Of a stretch of 37,548 nt of DNA, positions 24,952 through 32,611 are shown one piece after another. This DNA comes from Paracoccaceae bacterium (GTDB lineage Bacteria; Pseudomonadota; Alphaproteobacteria; Rhodobacterales; Rhodobacteraceae), in contig WOZM01000056.1 of the NCBI GenBank assembly GCA_011620265.1, positions 1-37,548 on the forward strand. Reading direction: 5' to 3'. The notes beneath the pieces were generated by a model that was not told where the DNA came from, did no database searches, and saw nothing but the letters and a program-made list of their open reading frames with translations. Numbering within the stretch: the first letter of the stretch is position 1; each line of letters opens with the position of its first letter. The position numbers were made by a program, and so were the translations under genes.

Positions 24952-26265
24952 TCAGAGTGCGGCGAGGACCCCGCCAAGCCGGTCGAGAAAAAGGTCGGCA
25001 TTGTCGCGGGAAAAGACCAGCGGCGGACGGATCTTCAGGACATTGCCCGCCTTCGCCGTCGCCGAGATCAGCACATGCGCGGCCCTGAGGTCGTTGACGA
25101 TCCGCCCGGCAAGGGCGGCATCCGGCGCACCGTCACGGACGATATCCGCGCCGATGAAGAGACCCGCGCCGCGCACCGGGCCAAGGCAATCGTGCCGCGC
25201 GGCCAGGTCGCGGAGGCCCCCGGCGAGGTAGGCGCCGGTCGTGCGGGCGTTTTCCATCAGCCCTTCCTCCTCGATCACGTCGAGGACGGCCATAGCGGTC
25301 GCCGCCGCCACGGCATTGCCGCCGAAGGTGTTGAAATAGCGCGCCCTGGCGCCGAATTCGGCTACCACCTCCGGCCTCATGACCAGCCCCGCGACCGGGT
25401 AGCCGTTGCCCATCGGCTTGCCGAGCGAGACCATGTCGGGCACCAGCCCGTGCCGCGCGAACCCCCACATCGCATCCCCGGTGCGGGCGAAGCCGGCCTG
25501 CACCTCGTCGGCGATGAAGAGGCCGCCGGCCTTGCGGATCGCACCTGCCGCCGGGGCGAGGAAGCCGGGCGGGTCGGCGAAGACCCCGTCGGAGGAGAAG
25601 ATCGTATCGACGAGGAGCGCGGCCGGCTTGATGCCGTGGCGGAGAAGATCGTCGATCGCCGCCTGCACCGCCGCCGCGAAGCCGGTGCCGGGATCACCGC
25701 CGAAGCGGGCCGGATCGGGGGCCGGCACGGTGCGGACATGGGCGCCCAGCGGCACACCCGCCCCGAGCGAGGGCGACAACTCGGCGATGCTTGCGGTCAC
25801 GCCGTGATAGGCGTTCTCCGTCACGATGACGCCGGCCCCGCCGGTATGTTCCCGCGCGATGCGCAGGCCGAGGTCGTTCGCCTCGGATCCGGTGCAGGTG
25901 AACATGACGTGGGAAAGCGCCGCCGGGAAGGTCGCGAGCAGCCGCTCGGCATAGGTCAGGATGCCGTCGTGCAGGTAGCGGGTGTGGCTCGCGAAGGTCG
26001 CGGCCTGCCGCGCCATCGCCTCCACCACGCGGGGGTGGCAATGGCCGACGCAGGCGACGTTGTTGTAGGTATCGAGACAGGCGGTGCCGTCCTTGTCGTA
26101 GAGCCAGACGCCCTCGCCCCGCACGAGATGCACCGGGGTCTCGTAGAAAAGCCGGTAGGCCGGGCCGAGCGCCCTGGCGCGGCGTTCGACGAGGGCTTCG
26201 TCCTCGGGGCCGAGATGCCCCCGTCCGGCAATATAGGCGTTGGGCATCGTGTCGCGGCGGGTCAT
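24952..26265 (-). CDS. Class III PLP aminotransferase/phospholyase-like protein
   Basis: A 437-aa PLP enzyme of aminotransferase class III. The PLP lysine is Lys283 in SLGKPMGNGYPVAG, with Asp253 (IADEVQAGF) and the phosphate-contact motif CTGSEAN (124-130). The N-terminal stretch FYETPVHLVRGEGVWLYDKDG...NNVACVGHCHPRVVEA is characteristic of the AGXT2L subgroup. That subgroup includes ethanolamine-phosphate and 5-phosphohydroxylysine phospholyases, which eliminate phosphate rather than transaminate. The preceding gene is a kinase of the matching type, overlapping by ATGA. So the pair probably phosphorylates an amino alcohol or hydroxylysine and then cleaves it to an aldehyde, ammonia and phosphate. 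AAGGA precedes ATG 26265. Confidence 0.85.
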   Translation of the reverse strand: MTRRDTMPNAYIAGRGHLGPEDEALVERRARALGPAYRLFYETPVHLVRGEGVWLYDKDGTACLDTYNNVACVGHCHPRVVEAMARQAATFASHTRYLHDGILTYAERLLATFPAALSHVMFTCTGSEANDLGLRIAREHTGGAGVIVTENAYHGVTASIAELSPSLGAGVPLGAHVRTVPAPDPARFGGDPGTGFAAAVQAAIDDLLRHGIKPAALLVDTIFSSDGVFADPPGFLAPAAGAIRKAGGLFIADEVQAGFARTGDAMWGFARHGLVPDMVSLGKPMGNGYPVAGLVMRPEVVAEFGARARYFNTFGGNAVAAATAMAVLDVIEEEGLMENARTTGAYLAGGLRDLAARHDCLGPVRGAGLFIGADIVRDGAPDAALAGRIVNDLRAAHVLISATAKAGNVLKIRPPLVFSRDNADLFLDRLGGVLAAL

Positions 26266-27299
26266 GGCAGGTCCTTTGCGAGGGCGGCGGAAAGGCGGGC
26301 GCGGGCAGTGTCAGGGTCGAGCGCCGAAAGCGCCTCGAACCCGGCGCGCGAACTGGGAAGGTTTCTGAGGAAATAGGCGGCGTTCTCCGGCTGCCGCGCG
26401 GCGCGCCAGTTCGAAAGCACCGCCGTGGTCACCATCCGCATCGCGACGAGGTCGAGGATCAGCGCCTTCTCTCCCGGCAGGAGCGGCAGCACCGAATGCC
26501 AGCCGGCTATGACCGCGCTCAGCGTCCCCAGCGGGTCGGCCGGATCGGCCTGATAGGAGGCGGCGACGGCAAGGTCGCAGATGCGCGGGGTCCGCACCAT
26601 GTCGCCGAAGTCGAGGATGCCAGCGATCCCGGTCGCGCCCGGATCGGTCAGCAGGTTGTGCGGATTGAAATCGGCATGGACGACCTGCCAGGGAAGGTCG
26701 GGAAGCGCCGGGGCGATGTCGGCGTCAAACCGGTCGAGGGCCGCCGCGCAAAGCGCATGAAGGCCCGGATCGGCGACCGACGGCAAGAGCGGGCGCAGCT
26801 TCGCGGCATTGCGGATATCCCAAATTAGCTCGTGATCCTGCGCGGGATGGGCGAAGCCTTCGAGCGCCCGGGTCAGCCGTGCTGCGGTGACGCCCACCGC
26901 GCGGCGCAGCGCGGGCGTGGCGGGCACCGCGTGCAGGGGCGTGCCGTCGAGCCAGGTCAGAAGCCGCAGGATGCTACCCGAGCCAAGCGGGATTTCCACC
27001 CGCCCGTCCCGCGCCGGCACGACGCGCGGCACCGGCAGGCCGGGCGCGCGGCGCGCGACGTGAAGGAGCGCCTCGGTCTGAAAGTTCGTGACCTCCGCCG
27101 GTTCCGCCGCATTGGCGATCTTGACGACGAAACGCTCGCCCCCCGCCGTGGTCAGCCGGAAGTTCTGGTCGCGTTCGGAGGTCAGCGGATCGAGCGCGCC
27201 GATCCGCTCGAAATGCGCCTCGACCAGCGCCCGCACCCGGTCGGGCGTCAGCCGCGGCTGGTCCGAGGTCATGCGGGTTCCGGCGGAAGGGGCGGTCAT
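26262..27299 (-). CDS. APH-family kinase, hydroxylysine-kinase-like
   Basis: A 345-aa small-molecule kinase of the aminoglycoside phosphotransferase/choline kinase fold. Visible are the N-lobe lysine in GERFVVKIAN, the catalytic loop VVHADFNPHNLL (Brenner motif, catalytic Asp), and the metal-binding ILDFGDMVRTP. The order and spacing resemble hydroxylysine kinase (HYKK/AGPHD1). In some bacteria this kinase is fused to the class III phospholyase; here they are separate genes overlapping by four bases, which supports a joint pathway. The start is uncertain: ATG 27299 gives this length, ATG 27272 is an alternative, and neither has a strong ribosome site. Upstream lies the purine permease gene with a hairpin between. 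Confidence 0.83.
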   Translation of the reverse strand: MTAPSAGTRMTSDQPRLTPDRVRALVEAHFERIGALDPLTSERDQNFRLTTAGGERFVVKIANAAEPAEVTNFQTEALLHVARRAPGLPVPRVVPARDGRVEIPLGSGSILRLLTWLDGTPLHAVPATPALRRAVGVTAARLTRALEGFAHPAQDHELIWDIRNAAKLRPLLPSVADPGLHALCAAALDRFDADIAPALPDLPWQVVHADFNPHNLLTDPGATGIAGILDFGDMVRTPRICDLAVAASYQADPADPLGTLSAVIAGWHSVLPLLPGEKALILDLVAMRMVTTAVLSNWRAARQPENAAYFLRNLPSSRAGFEALSALDPDTARARLSAALAKDLP

Positions 27300-27354
27300 G
27301 CAGCGTCAGGCTCTGGTTCAGCCGCGAGGAAGACAGGAAACCGCCGCGGGCGCA

Positions 27355-27383
27355 AGGGGAGCACCGGTGGCCGGCGCTCCCCT
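27355..27383 (-). terminator. Hairpin between the NCS2 permease and kinase genes
   Basis: AGGGGAGC (27355-27362) pairs with GCTCCCCT (27376-27383), with a CCGG/CCGG pairing possible inside the loop. It begins nine bases after the permease stop on the minus strand. No U-tract, but stem strength and place support termination. Confidence 0.5.
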
Positions 27384-27391
27384 GTCCTGGT

Positions 27392-28879
27392 TCAGTGATC
27401 GGCCACTTCGGCGGCACGTTGCAGGTCGTCGGCCGTGCCGCCCGCGCCGTTGAAGAAGGCGTTGAGCGCGACGGCCGAGATCGTGGCGAGCAGGATGCCG
27501 CTGTCGATCAGCGGATGGATCGCGTGCGGCATCCACATCTTGAAGTCCGGCGCCACGAGCGGGATCATCCCGAAACCGAGCGAGACCGCGACGATGAAGA
27601 GGTTGTGGCGGTTGGCGGCGAAATCGACGCCGGAGGCGAGGATGCGGATGCCGGTCGCCGCGACCATGCCGAACATGACAAGGCCGGCGCCGCCAAGAAC
27701 GGTCGTCGGCAGCGCCTCGACCAGGGCGCCCATCTTCGGCACGAGGCCAAGGACGATCAGGATCAGACCACCAGCGACGCAGATGTAGCGGCTCTTGATC
27801 CCCGTGACGCCGACGAGGCCGACATTCTGGCTGAACGAGGTGTAGGGGAAGGTGTTGAAGATGCCGCCGATCAGGGTGCCGAGGCCATCGGTCCTGAGGC
27901 CCGCCGCAAGCCGGTCGGGCGTGACCTTGCGCCCGGTCATGTCGCCGAGGGCCAGGAACATGCCGGTCGATTCGATCATCACCACGATCATCACGAGGAC
28001 CATCGTGACGATCATCACCGGATTGAAGATCGGGGCCCCGAAGTGGAAGGGCGTGATGAGGGCGAACCAGCCGGCCGCGCCGACCCTGTCGAAATGCATC
28101 ATGCCGAGGGCCGCCGCCAGAACGCCGCCGATGACGATGCCGAGAAGCACCGCGATGTTGGCGACGAAGCCCTTGCCGAACTTGGCGATGATGAGGATCG
28201 AGGCCAGCACGACGAACGAGATCAGGATGTTGCCCGGCGCCGCATAAGCCGGGTTCGACACCGACGGCGCGATGCCGAGGCCCTGCGGAACGGCCGGAAT
28301 CGCGCCGCCCGAGGCCGCCGCAAGATCGCCCACCTGCTTCAGCCACTCGGCATGTTCGGGATTGACCGTCTTCGGCGCGGTCGGGCCGAGCGGAAGGCCG
28401 AAGATCCAGTTGATGCCGATGCGCATCAGCGTGACGCCGATGACAAGGATGATGGTGCCGGTCACGACCGGGGGGAAGAAGCGCAGCATCTTCGACATCA
28501 GCGGGGCAAGCAGCATCGCGACGATACCGGCACCGATGATCGAGCCGAAGATCATCCGGGCGCCGTCGACGCCGGGATTGGCGATCCCGATCGAGATCAT
28601 CGGGCCGACCGAGGCGAAGGTCACGCCCATCATCACCGGCAACTGGATGCCGAACCAGCGGGTGACGCCGAAGGACTGGATCAGCGTGACCACGCCGCAG
28701 ACGAAAAGATCGGCGGAGATCAGGAAGGCGACGTCCTGCGGTTCGAGCTTCAGAACGCGGCCGATGATCAGCGGCACGGCGATGGCGCCGGCATACATCA
28801 CCAGCACATGTTGCAGCCCCAGCGTGAAGAGCTTGGGCACCGGCAGGATTTCATCGACCGGATGGGTCTGTTCGGACAT
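27392..28879 (-). CDS. NCS2 family purine (xanthine/uric acid-type) permease
   Basis: A 495-aa inner-membrane symporter of the nucleobase:cation symporter-2 family. Some 12-14 hydrophobic segments are evident. Family marks are GLQHVLVMYAGAIAVPLIIG in TM1, FGIQLPVMMGVTFASVGPMI, the substrate-site region of TM8 (VMIVVMIESTGMFLALGDMTGR, with the conserved Glu), and the NCS2 signature TSFSQNVGLVGVTGIKSR. The N-terminus MSEQTHPVDEILPVPKLFTLG is typical of the purine subgroup. Gln/Glu placement and the neighbour allA suggest a purine or urate substrate, not uracil. GGAAA lies before ATG 28879. It is co-directional with and downstream of allA by 91 bp. Confidence 0.9.
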   Translation of the reverse strand: MSEQTHPVDEILPVPKLFTLGLQHVLVMYAGAIAVPLIIGRVLKLEPQDVAFLISADLFVCGVVTLIQSFGVTRWFGIQLPVMMGVTFASVGPMISIGIANPGVDGARMIFGSIIGAGIVAMLLAPLMSKMLRFFPPVVTGTIILVIGVTLMRIGINWIFGLPLGPTAPKTVNPEHAEWLKQVGDLAAASGGAIPAVPQGLGIAPSVSNPAYAAPGNILISFVVLASILIIAKFGKGFVANIAVLLGIVIGGVLAAALGMMHFDRVGAAGWFALITPFHFGAPIFNPVMIVTMVLVMIVVMIESTGMFLALGDMTGRKVTPDRLAAGLRTDGLGTLIGGIFNTFPYTSFSQNVGLVGVTGIKSRYICVAGGLILIVLGLVPKMGALVEALPTTVLGGAGLVMFGMVAATGIRILASGVDFAANRHNLFIVAVSLGFGMIPLVAPDFKMWMPHAIHPLIDSGILLATISAVALNAFFNGAGGTADDLQRAAEVADH

Positions 28880-28961
28880 GGGTGGTTTCCTTTTTCCCTC
28901 GGGGCCGTTCTTGTTCGCGCCGACGCCGCGCCGCCCCTCGGGTCGCGGTCCGGTCAGGTCT

Positions 28962-28980
28962 GCCGGCCGCTCAGGCCGGC
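28962..28980 (-). terminator. Hairpin at the end of allA
   Basis: GCCGGCC (28962-28968) pairs with GGCCGGC (28974-28980), five-base loop, spanning the allA stop codon. It could attenuate read-through into the permease gene. Weak evidence. Confidence 0.35.
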
Positions 28981-29468
28981 CCGTCTGCGATCACGCGCCA
29001 GGGGGCGTCGTAACGGAATTCCTCGAGGTTGGCGCCCTCGCCGATGCGGTCGACGACGGCAAAGAGGCCGGGCGCCTGAAGCGGGGTCAGCACCCCGTGC
29101 CAGGTGCCGCGATGAAGGTTGATCCCCTGCCCCGGAGCGGTCAGGAAGGCGCGCGGCCGGCCGGGCCGGCCACTTTCGTCCGGGGCGACGATGACCAGGA
29201 AAGGATGCATCGCCATCGGCAGGAAGGCCTGGCTGCCATCGGGATGGCGCTCGACAAGATCGAACTGGTAGGGAATCGCGCGCGGAACGGCATCGAAGAT
29301 CGAAATTCCGGCGCGCCCGGACCCGAAGTCGAGCCTCGCGCGGTCGTGAAACCGGCCGCAGAGGCCTTCGTTGATCATCCGATCCGGATCACCCGCGGCG
29401 TCGAGCACGTCACCGAAGACGGCGAAGGTGGCAGGCGTCAGCCTCTCGGTCCGGATCGTGTCTGTCAT
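28971..29468 (-). CDS. allA: Ureidoglycolate lyase
   Basis: A 165-aa enzyme that splits ureidoglycolate to glyoxylate and urea, the last ureide step of purine breakdown. Family marks are the opening ERLTPATFAVFGDVLDA, a central FLPMAMHPFLVIVAPDE, and LHRGTWHGVLTPL, which forms part of the active-site cupin core. GGAGGAG lies seven bases before ATG 29468. With the purine permease downstream it forms a purine-use unit, but the usual neighbours (allantoinase, hydroxyisourate hydrolase, OHCU decarboxylase) are not here. Just upstream is the scarred junction at 29.5-29.9 kb, which may have separated them. Its product glyoxylate is the entry substrate of the bhc cluster 8 kb away. Confidence 0.9.
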   Translation of the reverse strand: MTDTIRTERLTPATFAVFGDVLDAAGDPDRMINEGLCGRFHDRARLDFGSGRAGISIFDAVPRAIPYQFDLVERHPDGSQAFLPMAMHPFLVIVAPDESGRPGRPRAFLTAPGQGINLHRGTWHGVLTPLQAPGLFAVVDRIGEGANLEEFRYDAPWRVIADGPA

Positions 29469-29519
29469 CGTTCTCCTCCTGCGGCGCGGCCGGGGGTTTC
29501 ACACCCCCGGAAACTCCCA

Positions 29520-29717
29520 CTATTTTTCACGTTTAGACTTCAAGTCGTTAGCGGGTCGATTTGTCCCACTTTTGGCGTTGCCGTCAACGGGTGGGACACT
29601 TTCGTCCGCATTCTGTTCCCCGGATAGCCGGGCCAAGGCCCCCTCTGCCCGCATACGTTGTGAGGCGGCGCGGGTGTCGCGGGTCACTTCCTTGCTGGTC
29701 ATGTGCCCGGTGATCGA
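29520..29717 (-). pseudogene. C-terminal remnant of a tyrosine-type integrase
   Basis: The frame up to the TAG stop encodes SITGHMTSKEVTRDTRAASQRMRAEGALARL and a hydrophilic tail. The GHMTSKEVTRYT-like string is the end of the catalytic domain of tyrosine recombinases of phage/island integrases, where the nucleophile is the Tyr; here the residue at that place reads Asp (VTRDTR), a damaged active site. Everything upstream, including the catalytic Arg/His part, is missing. The homology stops exactly at 29717, the border of the 110-bp inverted-repeat element; the further ORF into the element is accidental. Dead gene, marker of an integration event. Confidence 0.7.
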
Positions 29718-29827
29718 GGCTCTGTTGATGGCGTGGATGCTCTCTCCTTCTGCGATGGCTTCAACACTCATCACATTGGCACATTGCGATGCCGTCAGGA
29801 GGGGGCATCCACGCCATCAACAGAGCC
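29718..29827. mobile_element. 110-bp MITE-like element with 23-bp perfect inverted ends
   Basis: The left end (29718-29740, beginning GGCTCTGTTGATGGCGTGG) and right end (29805-29827) are exact inverted copies over 23 bp. The pairing extends to 31 bp with only two mismatches (29718-29748 with 29797-29827). The interior of about 48 bp codes for nothing recognisable. The GGCTCTGTTG tip is reminiscent of IS6-family ends such as GGCACTGTTG, but I cannot assign a family. No target-site duplication flanks it (GTGATCGA left, CTACAACT right), and different broken genes lie on each side. So it marks a recombination joint, not a simple insertion. Confidence 0.65.
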
Positions 29828-29924
29828 CTACAACTTCACCGATTTCCTCAAGGTGGGTCTGCCGCTCGACATCATCTTCGCCGTGGTCGCGGTGCTGATC
29901 ATTCCGGTCTTCTTCCCGTTCTGA
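29826..29924 (+). pseudogene. C-terminal remnant of an SLC13-type anion permease
   Basis: The last 32 codons before TGA 29922 read PYNFTDFLKVGLPLDIIFAVVAVLIIPVFFPF. This matches the end of SLC13/DASS-type transporters (typical Y.F.DFLKVGLPL... followed by a last hydrophobic helix and IP..WPF). The rest of the gene is absent and the homology begins at the right border of the 110-bp element. There is no start or ribosome site for a separate protein. It is a truncated leftover of a former transporter gene. Confidence 0.65.
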
Positions 29925-29932
29925 GAAAGTAT

Positions 29933-29955
29933 CCGGCCGACCTGTCGGCGGCCGG
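29933..29955 (-). terminator. Hairpin after ssuB
   Basis: CCGGCCG (29933-29939) pairs with CGGCCGG (29949-29955), nine-base loop, seven bases beyond the ssuB stop. The tail on the minus strand is ATACTTTCTC, only mildly T-rich. Likely end of the sulfonate transporter transcript. Confidence 0.5.
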
Positions 29956-29961
29956 AGGCCT

Positions 29962-30732
29962 TCAGTGCAGCCCGAACTCGGACATCAGCTGCCGACGATA
30001 CCGCACGAAGGCCGGATCGTTGCGATCGCGCGGCCGCGGCAGGTCGATGTCGATGAGGCGAATGGCTCCTCCCTTGGCCTTTGGCAGGACAAGAACCCGG
30101 TCGGCAAGAAAGATCGCCTCTTCGAGATCGTGGGTCACGAGGACCAAGGTGACCTTTTCCTCGGCCCAGATGCGGTTCAGTTCTTCCTGCATGGTCATCT
30201 TGGTCATGGCGTCGAGCGCGCCAAGCGGTTCGTCGAGCAGCAGGATTTCAGGCTGCACCGTTAACGCGCGGGCGATGCCTACCCTTTGAGCCATGCCCCC
30301 CGACAATTGCCGGGGCCACGCGCCCTCGAATTCGCCCAAGCCCACAAGGCGGATGTAGTGGCGCGCCCGCTCGGCCGCTTCCGATTTCGGCTCGCCCTGC
30401 ACCTCCAGTCCGAAAGCGACGTTGCCCAGAACCGTCAGCCAGGGCAGCAGCCGCGGTTCCTGAAAGATGACCGACCTTTCCCGCCCCAATCCGTGGACCG
30501 GTGCGCCGTCGATCAGAACACCGCCCGCATCCGGTTCTTCGAGCCCCGCCAGAATCCGGAGAAGTGTCGTTTTCCCGGAACCGCTCGCCCCCACGATGGC
30601 AAGGCTCTCACCGCCACGGATATCGAGGTTGATCTTCTTGAGCACCGTCAGCGTTTGGCCGTCGATGGTGAAGGACTTGGTGAGGTCACGGATCGTGACC
30701 TCACCTTTCGCCTGTGCCTGGATCAGCGTCAT
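29962..30732 (-). CDS. ssuB: Sulfonate-type ABC transporter ATPase
   Basis: A 256-aa ATP-binding subunit of the nitrate/sulfonate/taurine importer class. Walker A is GASGSGKTT (48-56), Q-loop VIFQEPRLLPWLTV, signature QLSGGMAQRVGIARAL, Walker B ILLLDEPLGALDAMTK, switch His in LVTHDLEEA. The EPRLLPWLTV Q-loop and D-loop pattern are typical of SsuB/TauB. A GAGG site lies before ATG 30732; the gap to ssuA is ten bases. It works with the SsuA receptor and SsuC permease encoded just upstream. Which sulfonate or sulfur compound is carried cannot be read, but the neighbouring monooxygenase and FMN reductase support an organosulfur substrate. Confidence 0.9.
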   Translation of the reverse strand: MTLIQAQAKGEVTIRDLTKSFTIDGQTLTVLKKINLDIRGGESLAIVGASGSGKTTLLRILAGLEEPDAGGVLIDGAPVHGLGRERSVIFQEPRLLPWLTVLGNVAFGLEVQGEPKSEAAERARHYIRLVGLGEFEGAWPRQLSGGMAQRVGIARALTVQPEILLLDEPLGALDAMTKMTMQEELNRIWAEEKVTLVLVTHDLEEAIFLADRVLVLPKAKGGAIRLIDIDLPRPRDRNDPAFVRYRRQLMSEFGLH

Positions 30733-30742
30733 AATGCCGGCC

Positions 30743-31723
30743 TCAGTTCGTGACGGGCGTGTCGCCCGTGACCAGCAGGATATCGGCCGCGCTCAACTGC
30801 CCTTCGCGCAGCACGCCCTCGCGCACCAGAACATCGATCCAGAACTGGATGTCACGCTCGACCGCAAGACCGCCCTCGCGCACGCCGTACCCGGCGAAGA
30901 ATTGGGCGACCTCGGGGTTCTCGCCGCGCGCCTCGAGGATGCGGGTTAGGACCGCCCGCGTTTCCTCAGGGTTCTCCCGGGCGAAATCGAGGGCGCGGGC
31001 GGATTGTTCGACGAAGGCCTGGGCCGCGTCGGGATGGGCATCCACCCAGTCACGGCGCAGGACGGTGAAGCCACCGGCAATTTCGCCCAGAACGTCGGTA
31101 TCGTCGAAGACGACGCGGAGCCCGCCGCCTTGCTGCGCTGCTCCCTCGAAGGTCGTCTGCCAGTATCCGAAGGCTGCGACATCGACCTGACCGGAGCGCA
31201 GGACCTGTTCCAGTTGCGGCCCCGGCACCACCACCAGGTTGGCGGCGTCCTGGGGCAGGCCCTCCGAATGGAGCGCCTCGCGGGTTGTGTAGTCGAGATG
31301 CGCCCCCAGCGTGTTCACGGCGATGGTCTGGCCGACGATGTCCGCGATTGTCCGGATCGGGCTGTCCTCAAGCACGACGAATTTCGACTGCACCTCGTCG
31401 TTGATCCCGTTCGTGGGATAGGCTGCAACGAAATCGTTGCCACTGGCGATCGCGTTGATGACTGCCGAGGTCGCGGCCGAGCCGATGTCGACGCTTCCCG
31501 CTGCGAGAGCGAAGAGCGATTCAGGCCCGCCGCCGGCATAACCGGCGTTTTCCAGCGTGATCCCGGTTCCGTCGAAGTAGCCCAGTTCCTGGGCCAGTTC
31601 GTGGGCCGACACGCCGCCATGGCTGGCGAGAAAGCGCAGGGTAACATCTTCCGCGAAGGCCGCGCCGGAGACCCCGAGCGTGAGGGTCGTCGCAGCAAGG
31701 AGGGGTTTGAACGAGATGGTCAT
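30743..31723 (-). CDS. ssuA: ABC transporter substrate-binding protein, SsuA/TauA-like
   Basis: A 326-aa periplasmic receptor. The signal peptide is residues 1-24 (FKPLLAATTLTLGVSGAAFA, then EDVTLRF). The fold is NMT1/SsuA-like: LGYFDGTGITLENAGYAGGGPESLFALAAGSVDIGSAATSAVINAIASG, then IADIVGQTIAVNTLGAHLDYTTREAL, and the hinge region GQVDVAAFGYWQTTFEGA. AAAGGA seven bases before ATG 31723 fixes the start. It delivers the substrate to SsuC/SsuB. Aliphatic sulfonate is the family's commonest ligand, but alternative small anions or sulfones are possible. Confidence 0.88.
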   Translation of the reverse strand: MTISFKPLLAATTLTLGVSGAAFAEDVTLRFLASHGGVSAHELAQELGYFDGTGITLENAGYAGGGPESLFALAAGSVDIGSAATSAVINAIASGNDFVAAYPTNGINDEVQSKFVVLEDSPIRTIADIVGQTIAVNTLGAHLDYTTREALHSEGLPQDAANLVVVPGPQLEQVLRSGQVDVAAFGYWQTTFEGAAQQGGGLRVVFDDTDVLGEIAGGFTVLRRDWVDAHPDAAQAFVEQSARALDFARENPEETRAVLTRILEARGENPEVAQFFAGYGVREGGLAVERDIQFWIDVLVREGVLREGQLSAADILLVTGDTPVTN

Positions 31724-31763
31724 GTCAGTTTTCCTTTGGTTTGGTTGGATTTGGTTGAGAGGG

Positions 31764-32600
31764 TCAGTGATGGGCCGTGCTCCAGCGGCACAGCCGGCGC
31801 TGCAGAACGACCAGCACCCAATTCGCGGCGAGGCCGAGAAAGGCGAGAAGGAATATCGCTGCGAACATCAGCGGGATCCGGAAGTTGTACTGGGCGTTCA
31901 TCACCTGAAAGCCGACGCCCTTGTTCGCGCCGATCATCTCGGCGGCGATCAGCAGCAACAGAGCCGTCGTGGCGGACAGGCGCAGACCCACGAAGATCGA
32001 CGGGACAGAGGCGGGCAGGACGACACGGCGGAAGGTCGTCAGACGGTTCGCGCCGAAGGTGCGCGCCATCTCGATCAGTTTCGGATCGACTTCCTTGACC
32101 CCACCGATGGTGGCCAGAAGGATCGGGAACAGGGTTGCCCAGAAGATCACGAAGACCTTCGACGCCTCGCCAAGCCCGAGGAGCAGGATGAAGACTGGAT
32201 AGAGCGCCAGTGCAGAGGTCTGCCGGAAAAGTTGCAGGATCGGGTCAAGGGCGCGTTCGACGGCCCGGATCTGGCCCATGAAGAGACCCAGCGGGATGCC
32301 GATGCCGACGGCTGCGGCAAAGGCGATGCCAGCGCGCTGCAGCGAGATCGCGATATCATCGACCAGCGCGCCGCTGGACAGACCCGTCCAGAGGGCGCTG
32401 GCCACCCGGTCGATGGGAGGAAAGACCGCCGGGTTGAGCCATCCCGCGGTGCTGGCGATCTGCCAGCCTGCGAAGAAGGCAATCAGAAGTCCATAGTCTG
32501 CGGTCAGCCGCCGGGTCGTACGCCCCGTGCGGATGAGGGCCACCCGAATGTCCGGGCCACGCTGAGCGCGGACGCTCTCGTTTGAAATCTGGTAGGTCAT
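31764..32600 (-). CDS. ssuC: ABC transporter permease, SsuC-like
   Basis: A 278-aa inner-membrane permease of the BPD-transport (TauC/SsuC) class with about six transmembrane helices. The EAA loop that contacts the ATPase is visible as IEMARTFGANRLTTFRRVVLPASVPSIFVGLRL. The final helix ends AANWVLVVLQRRLCRW. AAAGGAGG precedes ATG 32600. The order permease, receptor, ATPase on one strand with 40- and 10-bp gaps indicates one transcript, probably starting further upstream at the monooxygenase gene (11-bp gap). Confidence 0.9.
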   Translation of the reverse strand: MTYQISNESVRAQRGPDIRVALIRTGRTTRRLTADYGLLIAFFAGWQIASTAGWLNPAVFPPIDRVASALWTGLSSGALVDDIAISLQRAGIAFAAAVGIGIPLGLFMGQIRAVERALDPILQLFRQTSALALYPVFILLLGLGEASKVFVIFWATLFPILLATIGGVKEVDPKLIEMARTFGANRLTTFRRVVLPASVPSIFVGLRLSATTALLLLIAAEMIGANKGVGFQVMNAQYNFRIPLMFAAIFLLAFLGLAANWVLVVLQRRLCRWSTAHH

Positions 32601-32611
32601 GGGAGCCTCCT

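Noticed and set aside
27395-29122. 575-codon plus-strand frame opposite the permease
   Set aside because: Asp/His/Arg-rich shadow of the NCS2 permease; no family resemblance.
29490-29510. CCGGGGG/CCCCCGG hairpin upstream of allA as an attachment site
   Set aside because: No second copy or tRNA end was seen; it is only a GC hairpin between allA and the integrase remnant.
29718-29774. N-terminal part of the 84-codon frame ending in the integrase tail
   Set aside because: It lies inside the 110-bp element and has no integrase homology; reading through is accidental.
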